Shown in pieces: positions 34,856-42,356 of a DNA stretch of 64,000 nucleotides. The stretch comes from JAPXSY01 sp034003585 (lineage in GTDB: Bacteria > Verrucomicrobiota > Kiritimatiellia > RFP12 > UBA1067). A model generated the notes under the pieces. It had not been told where the DNA came from. It saw nothing but the letters and a program-made list of their open reading frames with translations, and ran no database searches. Position 1 is the first letter of the stretch. Each line of letters opens with the position of its first letter. The stretch is from the NCBI GenBank assembly GCA_034003585.1, contig JAVEYH010000004.1, forward strand, positions 1 through 64,000, given 5' to 3'. A program made the position numbers and the translations under genes.

Positions 34856-36157
34856 TCAGGGTGTCGGGGGCATATACAGGAACAGATGCGACCGCCGCTC
34901 GCTCTCGCCCAGATAGAGCGTGCCGTCATCCCCCACGGTCATGGCGTCAAACTGCTGTCCGCGCCAGTAATAGTGCGGGCTGCGGTCCGCGATCAGAAGC
35001 CCGAGGTCCGTAAATCCGCCTGTGACGGGGTCAAAGCAATAGAACTGGCACGGCCGGGAGGCGGAGCGTTCGCCCGCCATCAGATAGACCCGCCCGTCCC
35101 GTCCGACGGCCAGGCAGCGGATGCGGCGCGACGCGCGCGGCTTGCCGTGGTTGATCACCTGCAGGGTCGCGGGGTTTAGCGCAAAGAGGTAGCCGTCGGA
35201 ACTCCCGCCGTAGATCAGGCCCGAGGGGGCTTGCGCGAACATCTCCGCCACCGCGTAATCTGTATAGAATTGCAGATGGTAATCGTCCCCCGGAATCCGT
35301 GCCTGGGCTTCCGCCATTTGCTTGCCCTTCGGGCAGTAATACCGGAGCCGGCCGCCGGTGGAGGAGAAAAAGACCCGCCCCGTGCCCGGATCGCAGATCA
35401 GCGCGCGCGGCAGGCTCCGCCAGTGCCGCTCGGGGCCGCGGAACACGATTTGGCTGTCGACTTCCCCCAGATCCCTCACGCGCCCCCGGCGGAGGTCATA
35501 GACGAAAAAATGGCCGTCGGGATAGGTCAGCCCGTACACCTCCTCACCCGCCGCGTCCGAGGTCAGCGCATAAATCGCGTTGCGCGCGACCGGAATCCCC
35601 AGATCCTCCGTCTCGCACAGCATGTCGGGCAGTCTCACCCGGCCGTTGCTCTGCTGCGGGCGGTAGCGGTAGAGATGGCCGCCGGCATACCCGCTGTAGT
35701 GGCGCCGGATGTCCTGCCACAAAATCTTGTCCGCTTCGTTTCCCCTGCCGATGCCGCCCTCGGAGAGGGGAATCTCGCGGAACAGGTCGCGCCCGGTGCC
35801 GAGATAGAGGTTGCCCTCGCGATCCTCCGCGAGCGCGTGATGGACCCCCTCCTCCGCCGCGATCCGCCCCAGATGGCGCACCTTGTTGAGGGCGGGATCG
35901 AACAGGAAAAGATAGGCGGATTCCCCTGAGGTCGCCCCGTAAATCAACCCGTCGCGCGCAGTCAGCAGCGAGGTGATCGCGCTGCTGTTCGCCGGAATCT
36001 CATTGACCCCGGCGTACCCGAGTTCGCGCAGGTCGATCCGCTGCCGGTGGCGGATGTTGACCTGCGCCCAATCCTGCGCCCTCCCCGAAAACGCGCAGAC
36101 CGTCAGCGCCAGCCAGAGCGCGGAAAGCAACGCCGCCCGGTTTCGCTTCTCCCTCAT
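34856..36157 (-). CDS. Exported beta-propeller protein
   Basis: A 433-residue protein with a signal peptide (about 1-27, ending SGRAQ). It has repeated propeller blades such as ARDGLIYGATSGESAYLFLF, DREGNLYLGTG, APSGLIYGGSSDGYLFALNP and GDDGTLYLGESERRSHLFLY, on a period of about 50-60 residues. No catalytic residues are evident. Its start overlaps the stop of the upstream paralogue by ATGA, so the two propellers are made together. It could bind or lyse polysaccharide, as do some oligogalacturonate-lyase-type propellers, but this is only structural analogy. Confidence 0.75.
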   Translation of the reverse strand: MREKRNRAALLSALWLALTVCAFSGRAQDWAQVNIRHRQRIDLRELGYAGVNEIPANSSAITSLLTARDGLIYGATSGESAYLFLFDPALNKVRHLGRIAAEEGVHHALAEDREGNLYLGTGRDLFREIPLSEGGIGRGNEADKILWQDIRRHYSGYAGGHLYRYRPQQSNGRVRLPDMLCETEDLGIPVARNAIYALTSDAAGEEVYGLTYPDGHFFVYDLRRGRVRDLGEVDSQIVFRGPERHWRSLPRALICDPGTGRVFFSSTGGRLRYYCPKGKQMAEAQARIPGDDYHLQFYTDYAVAEMFAQAPSGLIYGGSSDGYLFALNPATLQVINHGKPRASRRIRCLAVGRDGRVYLMAGERSASRPCQFYCFDPVTGGFTDLGLLIADRSPHYYWRGQQFDAMTVGDDGTLYLGESERRSHLFLYMPPTP

Positions 36158-37458
36158 GACTCTCCCCCCTCCTGCGGGCGGAAAAGGATCAACTGCAGCG
36201 CGACCGGCACCTCGCCGACCTGCGCCGTGGCCTCTTTCGGATCGCGCACCTCGACCTCCCCGCACAGGTAGAGCGTGCCGTCCGGCCCGACCGATGCCGC
36301 CTCACAGCCGAACACCCGGCGGCCGTCGCGGGTTTGCAACATCCCCCGGTCGATCCGCTTCCCCTTGCGGAGATCGTATTCGATCAGGTGATGCCGCCGG
36401 GCGTTGCCGAAGGTTTCGACATAGCCGCCGAGCGTGTATTCGCGCGCCGAGGGGGCGAAGAAGATCCGTTGCCGTTCGCTGTCCAGGGCAAAGGCCAGTG
36501 TGGAGTACGGGGCATCGCGGCGGTCGAGAAACGCACCGTGACACAGTTTGGCCAGCGGGGTGACCTCCCCCTCCCGGCCGGCGTGCGGATCGTAGCGGAA
36601 CAGGATGGAGCCGCTGCCGCAGGTCACGCCGTATGCGACCTTACGGACCGGATCCCATTCGATGGCCCGCCAGTCATAGGTCCGGTCAAGCATCGGATTC
36701 CCGAGCTGGGCCGGGAAGGCGGTCGGATCATGGGGCAACCGGACCGCGAGATCAACCACTTGCTCGCTCTCCGCGTCGTACTTCCAGACGCGCCCGACCG
36801 GAAAACAGCCGTAGACGTTTCCGCGGTCATCGCAAAAAATATCGCGGCACACGTCCCAGTTGGCCACGCGCCCGAAATTCCTCGTGACCCGCGTTTTGAG
36901 ATCGAACCGGTAGAAGTATCCGGTGAACCCCACGCCGAACAGGTACCCGCGTTTCGGATCAAGGGTCAGCGGGTAACAACCGATCCCCTGATCCACCAGA
37001 CCCATTTTCTCCAGCCTGCCGCTGCGCGGATCGAACTTCATCCAGTGGCCGCCCTCCCAACTGGTGTAGTCGATACTGCGCGGACCCGCGCCGTTGTTCA
37101 TGGGCACGAAGTAGAGATTGCCCTCGTCATCCTCGACCGGCCGGTGATGGATCTTGCTGGCCGTGCGGACCCCCTTGCCCCGTTCGCCCAAAAAGGCCGC
37201 CAGATCGAACAGCAGCGTGTTGCGCCGCTCCTCCGGCCGGTAGACATAGAAACTGGAGGTGATCCCCTCCGTGATCAGCCCGGTGTACACCGCGCCGTTG
37301 CGGGCGGCGTACAGGCCGTCCCACATGTAGTAGTCTTTGCCCGGATACGCGACCGCCTCCACCAGGCAGAGGTCCGATTCCCCGGCCGGCGCCGCGCACA
37401 CCGCGGCGAGGAGAAACGCGAAGCCAAGCCGTTTCGTCATCCTGTTCACTCTCCGCAT
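36154..37458 (-). CDS. Exported beta-propeller protein, paralogue of the next gene
   Basis: A 434-residue secreted propeller with a signal peptide ending AAPAG at about residue 28. Blades include YAARNGAVYTGLITEGITSS, DEGNLYFVPMNNGAG and DDRGNVYGCFPVGRVWKYDA. It shares blade style and length with the protein encoded just downstream, which suggests duplication. The chosen ATG has GGAGG eight bases upstream; a second Met six codons later is possible. It overlaps the upstream esterase gene by 13 bp and the downstream paralogue by 4 bp. No enzymatic signature is visible. Confidence 0.75.
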   Translation of the reverse strand: MRRVNRMTKRLGFAFLLAAVCAAPAGESDLCLVEAVAYPGKDYYMWDGLYAARNGAVYTGLITEGITSSFYVYRPEERRNTLLFDLAAFLGERGKGVRTASKIHHRPVEDDEGNLYFVPMNNGAGPRSIDYTSWEGGHWMKFDPRSGRLEKMGLVDQGIGCYPLTLDPKRGYLFGVGFTGYFYRFDLKTRVTRNFGRVANWDVCRDIFCDDRGNVYGCFPVGRVWKYDAESEQVVDLAVRLPHDPTAFPAQLGNPMLDRTYDWRAIEWDPVRKVAYGVTCGSGSILFRYDPHAGREGEVTPLAKLCHGAFLDRRDAPYSTLAFALDSERQRIFFAPSAREYTLGGYVETFGNARRHHLIEYDLRKGKRIDRGMLQTRDGRRVFGCEAASVGPDGTLYLCGEVEVRDPKEATAQVGEVPVALQLILFRPQEGGES

Positions 37459-39473
37459 CTTTCCGCCTCCCGCAGCAAATCGCCTGTCGTGTACTTCCCC
37501 AGCGCACCGAAAACCACATCGGAAAAGCGGTGCCGCAGGCCTTTCGCAACCACCGTTTCCCAAGCCGGCGGCGCGTCGGTCAGCCGCACCGCACCGAACC
37601 GCGCGGGCTCTGCGACTGCGGCATGCAGCGCGGGGGTCACGGCCCAGGATGACGCGTGCAGCGCGACCGGCCCGTTCCCGCACGTCTCCCCCAGATAGCG
37701 CGCGGCGGCCAGCAGATCCTCCGTCCGGATGCCGACCAGCGAACGCCCCAACAGATAGGCCATCATGGCCGGCCCCTCATCCCACGTGATGCCGGCCGAC
37801 CAGACGCCGTACCGCTCGCCTTCCGTCTCGCCCACGCCGGAGAGATCCAGTGCCAGCACCGCCCGTCCCTCCGCGCGCGCCAGCCTCGCCGCCTCCGCTG
37901 CCGCCTGCCCCTTGCCCTGCCCGTGGGCCAACAGTACCGGTGTTCCGCGCGCCGGTCCCGAAGGCCGCAAGAACACGGCGGGCAGGGGGTAACGCGCATC
38001 GCGCCACAGCACCAGCCGGCTGATCCGGACCCCGTGCTCCGTTTCGCCGGTTTCGCGTTCGCAAACCCGCAAGGCGGGGATATCGGCGAGACGGCGCACG
38101 CCCGCCTTGCGCCGAACGGCCTCCGCCAGCGCGCTTCCGGTCAGACGGACCCGCGCGGCCGCGGCCTCCGCGGCCCGCGCGCGCATGAGATCGTAAACCG
38201 ATTTCGCGCCGGGCAGCGTCAGCACCGCGCCCGTTTCCGTGACCTGCGCCTCCCGGACGCTCAGATGCGTATCCGGGCACATCGCGAACCGCGCGCCGGG
38301 AGAAAGCCACCGCACCATCCAACGCACCGCCGCCTCACGCAAAGGCGGCGCCCAGGTGTGCGGTCCCGCGTACTCTTCGAGCGTGATGCGCTCCGCCGCG
38401 CCGAGCGCGGCGTACACGGCGCAGACCTGTCCCACCGTCTCGCGCGTCACGTGGATCGGGTTGAAATCCTGTTGCGCGGCGCAGACACAGGTGGGCCGGA
38501 CCGCGCGCATCAGCAGCCAGCCCGCGTGTTCCAGACCGAAGGCCATCTGGCCGTACAGGTTCTGCTCCGCATCCGGCGGACCGAAGCCGAGATTCGGCCC
38601 GTCCGGCGGACCGCGGCGCTCCAGCAGCGCCTGCATGGACGTGATATAGCAACTGGGTGAAGCCGCCGTGATGCGCTCGTCCAGTGCCGCGAGAAAAGTC
38701 GTGAGGGTGCCGCCGCCGCTGTTGCCCATGCACCCCAGGCGCGTTTTGTCCACCTCCGGACGCGAGGCCAGATAATCCAGGGCGCGCATGCCGTCCCACA
38801 CCATGAACCGCGCCGTACTCCATCCGAGCAGCGTCGCGGGAACATGGATATGATTGTGGCCCCGCCCGAGGTTGGCGACCGAACCCTGCAGCCGCTCGCC
38901 CTGCTCCAGCGGATCATAGACCAGCGCCGCCATGCCGTTGGCCGCGGCCAGCGCGGCCCCGTTCTGATATTTGACGGCGGCCTTGCCCTCCTTGCTGTGC
39001 CCGCAAGGCACCAGCACCCCGGGATAGGGCGGCGCGTGGCGCTCGGGCAGCGGCAGGAAGAGCAGCGCGGTCACATGCAACCCGGGCTGGCTTTCAAACA
39101 CCACCTTTTCCACCCGGCACACCCCGGTCCGGATTTCGCCTGTCACGCGCGCGTTCAGCGGCGTGCGTCCGGGATAACCTCCGAGAGCCCCGGAACACGC
39201 CGCGCGCATTTGCTCCCGCCACGCCCCGAAGGTCCGGCGATCGCCGAGGGCCGCGTAGTTCTCTCGGCTTCGCCGCGCCGCCCGCGCCATGTCGTTGGAC
39301 AGCGCGTAATATAGCGCCAGCCGGTGCGGTCCGCCCGCCTCCGTCTCACGGAGGACGGGCCTGCGCAACGCGTCGGCAATCGCGCTGCCAGCCGAAACGT
39401 CCGCCGCGACGATCAGGGGAAGCACGGCACCCAACACGCCCGCGACGCCCTTGCGGACCCGGCCGCGCATCAT
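37446..39473 (-). CDS. Exported two-domain alpha/beta hydrolase, probable carbohydrate esterase
   Basis: About 675 residues with a signal-type N-terminus. The first alpha/beta-hydrolase domain (about 90-400) has the oxyanion-side loop GVLVPCGHSKEGK and the nucleophile elbow CMGNSGGG, so the Ser is intact. The likely acid and His lie in VCAAQQDFNP and EYAGPHTWAPP. The second hydrolase-like domain (about 480-670) has VLLAHGQGKGQ, but at the elbow position reads LHASSWAV, which lacks GxSxG. Such proteins are often annotated as acetyl xylan esterases. The start (ATG-ATG at 39473/39470) lacks a strong ribosome site, so an upstream GTG is possible. Confidence 0.78.
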   Translation of the reverse strand: MMRGRVRKGVAGVLGAVLPLIVAADVSAGSAIADALRRPVLRETEAGGPHRLALYYALSNDMARAARRSRENYAALGDRRTFGAWREQMRAACSGALGGYPGRTPLNARVTGEIRTGVCRVEKVVFESQPGLHVTALLFLPLPERHAPPYPGVLVPCGHSKEGKAAVKYQNGAALAAANGMAALVYDPLEQGERLQGSVANLGRGHNHIHVPATLLGWSTARFMVWDGMRALDYLASRPEVDKTRLGCMGNSGGGTLTTFLAALDERITAASPSCYITSMQALLERRGPPDGPNLGFGPPDAEQNLYGQMAFGLEHAGWLLMRAVRPTCVCAAQQDFNPIHVTRETVGQVCAVYAALGAAERITLEEYAGPHTWAPPLREAAVRWMVRWLSPGARFAMCPDTHLSVREAQVTETGAVLTLPGAKSVYDLMRARAAEAAAARVRLTGSALAEAVRRKAGVRRLADIPALRVCERETGETEHGVRISRLVLWRDARYPLPAVFLRPSGPARGTPVLLAHGQGKGQAAAEAARLARAEGRAVLALDLSGVGETEGERYGVWSAGITWDEGPAMMAYLLGRSLVGIRTEDLLAAARYLGETCGNGPVALHASSWAVTPALHAAVAEPARFGAVRLTDAPPAWETVVAKGLRHRFSDVVFGALGKYTTGDLLREAERCGE

Positions 39474-39637
39474 TGGAAGGATTCTTTCATGACACACTCT
39501 TCCCCGTCGTGCCCTTTGTGGCCTTCGTGTGAGAAACAACTTGTTTTTTATTGCTGTTGTGGGTTGGTAAGGCACCAACCTCATCGGGGTGCCCGCGGCG
39601 GGCTCGGGAAAAACCGCCCTGCCCGAGTCTCCCCGAA

Positions 39638-42298
39638 TCAGTTGAGCGAGATCACCGTGCCCGGCGGGATGACGGCCAGATACCCCTGCCCGTCCAACCG
39701 GAACCGCTTGCCGCCGTACTGGATCGCGGCAAGTTGCTCCGGCGTCAGGCCGGCCGCGTCCGTGCCGAAACGCAGCGTTTGCGCACCAAGCGTACCGGTC
39801 AGCGTCAGCGTGCCGGTCCAGGTCTTGTCGTTGCTGTCGGCAAAGCTGACCGCCGCGCTGCCGTCGCCCAGCGCGATCACGCTGTCAGCCAGCAGTTCGA
39901 GCGCCGCGAAGGCGTTGGTGTTCCCGCCCGCATCCAACACCGCCCCGCGCAGCACCAGCTCGTTCTTGCCGTCCGTGTAAAGGTTGTCCGCGCCCAGCCG
40001 CAACCCGCCGCCGATCACCGACACGCTGCCGCGGTAAGTCTGCGGCCCGGTGAGCTCCAGAACCCCGTCGCCGCTCTTCACCAGACTGCCGCCGATGCTG
40101 TCACTGCTGATCGTGCCGGTCAGCCGGGCGTCCACCGCCGCGGACCCGTTCCGCACGCGGAACTCGCGCGGATAGAGATACAGGTCCAGATCGTTCTCGA
40201 AGATCAGCGTGGCGTCGGCATACGGCGAACTCAGCACAAAGGGTTTCCCGTCCGGGACGAAATAGGAGAGGCCCCACGTCAGTTTGGCGCCCGCCCCGCC
40301 CAGATTCACGGTCCGGTCTTGGCCGTACGCGCTGAACCCGCCGCCACCGAAGAAATTGACGCTGTCGCTCGAATTGTTGCTGACCAGGCGCGAGTAGTCG
40401 CCCGGCGTTTCGCCGTTCACGTCCGCGCCCAACTCCAGCACCGCCTCGCCCGCGATGTAATGGCGGCCCGATGTCCAGGTGTAGTTCCCCATCGCGCGGA
40501 TCGTGCCGCCGACCATGTACAGGGTGGAGGCGATCGGATTCACCATCTCGATCAGCCCGCTGCCCCCCAGCGTGAAGACTTTGGACCCCGTCACCGCCCA
40601 GGTGAATTTTTCCGTGCCGTAATGAAAGAGGTAACTCGAAGCCTGACTTCCGTGCGTGCCGTTCGTGATGGTGACCGGGTGTGCGCCGTATGCCAGAATG
40701 CCTCTTCCGACAGCGGTATTGTCGGTCTGGATCAGCTTTCCGCCCAGGTCCAGCGTGACCGGGTTGTCCGTCGCGTTCAGCGTCAGGGTCGAAAAACTGA
40801 GATTGGCCGTACGCGTGAGGTCGCCGTCCAGGATCAGGTGGTCGCCGTTATAACTGGACGCGTTCGCTTCCGTGAGCGCCACGGCGTTGGTGTTCCGCAC
40901 GATGCGGTTTTCCGCATCCTGGGCCGGGAACCCGACATGCCCCGTCGCGTCCCGGATCATCAGGTAGGCGTCCCCGCCGTCACGGGAGAGGAGAACCCCG
41001 TTGACATTCCGGACGGCGCCCGCATCCGGGAGCAGGGCGTTCGTGGTGCGCAACGCGGCGTTTCCCGCCAACTCAAAGAAGACATGGGCGGTCGAACCCG
41101 TCACCACCAGCCCGTCCAGGATCACCTCCGTGCCGTCCCCTCCGTTGCCGTCGATCCGCAGCCGGTTCGCCCCGAATAGGATTGAGGAGCAGATTCCGAA
41201 CTGTTGGACTGTCGTGTTCCCGGAGCCCGACTTGCCGAGGATTTCCAGCGCGCCGTTATCAAGGTTCAGCGTCCGCCCCGCCGCAAACAGGCGGTTGCTG
41301 CCCGCGCCTTCGCTGTCGCGGGAGAAATCCGCGATCAGGGTCCCGCCCTTGACACGGATGTCCGGATTCACCCCGGCCGGCTGGCCGGGGAAGGTGTTGT
41401 GGCCGGTCAGCCGCCAGATGCCCGAGCCCTCTTTTTCAAAACGCGTCACATCGTCGGCCAGATCCCCGTCAATGCGCCCCTCGCCCTCCGAGATGCCGCC
41501 GAACCAGTATTTGCCGTTGCTGCCCCCATCACTCGACGAAACCGCGCCGGTGAGGCGCAGCCCGCCGCACGCGCTGTCGTTCCGCAGGATCGGGCTGGCG
41601 TCGCGCCGGGTAAGATAGGTCCGGTCCGAAACCGCGTCCCGCGTGCCGATATAGCTGTAATACTCCTGATAGCGCCCGCCGAATTGGGTTCCGGTCCCGA
41701 AGGCGCACGGTTCGCCGCCGTCAGCCAGGGAGGTGAAGAACATCCGCCAGTAACTGCCGCTCGCGTAGACAATCCCCGTGAAGGCGTTGTCCGGATGGCT
41801 CAGCCGGACCGTCGGTTTGCCGTAGACCGTCGAGAGGTACAGGTTGACGTCGCCCGTCATCCGCGCGTCCACCGCCATTTGGCCGAACCCCGAAAGGTAG
41901 CGCGTCCCCGTGCCGGCGAAGGCGAGGGTCAGCCCGCGGGCGAAGGTCACCCAACTGGCCGCGTTCTGCGGGCCGATGATGAACGAGCCGTTGAGCGTGA
42001 CCGTGGCGCTACCCTCCACCCTCACCTGGTGTGTCACGCCGGCGGCGGTCCCGAAGTTCAGGTCGGCGTTTGCGGTGTAGTCCTCCGTAAACGTCAGGGT
42101 CACGCTCTCCGTGATCCCGCTGAAATCATCATCGATCACCCCGCCGTCCCAGTTGGCGGAATTATTGATGTCCGTGCCCGCGGTTCCGCCCGGCACGCCC
42201 GCACCCTTCCATCCGGCCCATGCCGATGCCTGCGCCAACAGCAGCAGCAGCGAAAAACAACACACACGCATTCTTTTCATTCTGTTTTCCCGTCTCAT
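39638..42298 (-). CDS. Exported autotransporter-associated beta-strand repeat protein
   Basis: An 886-residue secreted protein. The signal peptide follows a basic start and ends AQASAWA. The rest is a long series of short beta strands rich in Gly, Thr and Asn. The signature LVKSGDGVLELTGPQTYRGS and later TWTGTLTLTGTLGAQTLRFG are typical of autotransporter-associated beta-strand repeats, which fold as a parallel beta helix. The C-terminal phrase KRFRLDGQGYLAVIPPG is a common ending of PVC members. No outer-membrane translocator domain or PEP-type anchor is present. The perfect AAGGAGG supports this start. It lies between the beta-helix lipoprotein and the esterase and may be an adhesin or glycan-binding scaffold. 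Confidence 0.82.
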   Translation of the reverse strand: MRRENRMKRMRVCCFSLLLLLAQASAWAGWKGAGVPGGTAGTDINNSANWDGGVIDDDFSGITESVTLTFTEDYTANADLNFGTAAGVTHQVRVEGSATVTLNGSFIIGPQNAASWVTFARGLTLAFAGTGTRYLSGFGQMAVDARMTGDVNLYLSTVYGKPTVRLSHPDNAFTGIVYASGSYWRMFFTSLADGGEPCAFGTGTQFGGRYQEYYSYIGTRDAVSDRTYLTRRDASPILRNDSACGGLRLTGAVSSSDGGSNGKYWFGGISEGEGRIDGDLADDVTRFEKEGSGIWRLTGHNTFPGQPAGVNPDIRVKGGTLIADFSRDSEGAGSNRLFAAGRTLNLDNGALEILGKSGSGNTTVQQFGICSSILFGANRLRIDGNGGDGTEVILDGLVVTGSTAHVFFELAGNAALRTTNALLPDAGAVRNVNGVLLSRDGGDAYLMIRDATGHVGFPAQDAENRIVRNTNAVALTEANASSYNGDHLILDGDLTRTANLSFSTLTLNATDNPVTLDLGGKLIQTDNTAVGRGILAYGAHPVTITNGTHGSQASSYLFHYGTEKFTWAVTGSKVFTLGGSGLIEMVNPIASTLYMVGGTIRAMGNYTWTSGRHYIAGEAVLELGADVNGETPGDYSRLVSNNSSDSVNFFGGGGFSAYGQDRTVNLGGAGAKLTWGLSYFVPDGKPFVLSSPYADATLIFENDLDLYLYPREFRVRNGSAAVDARLTGTISSDSIGGSLVKSGDGVLELTGPQTYRGSVSVIGGGLRLGADNLYTDGKNELVLRGAVLDAGGNTNAFAALELLADSVIALGDGSAAVSFADSNDKTWTGTLTLTGTLGAQTLRFGTDAAGLTPEQLAAIQYGGKRFRLDGQGYLAVIPPGTVISLN

Positions 42299-42356
42299 GC
42301 CGACCTCCTTTTTATCATTTCCCACCCCTCTGCGATCACGCCCCGCACAAACTCTT

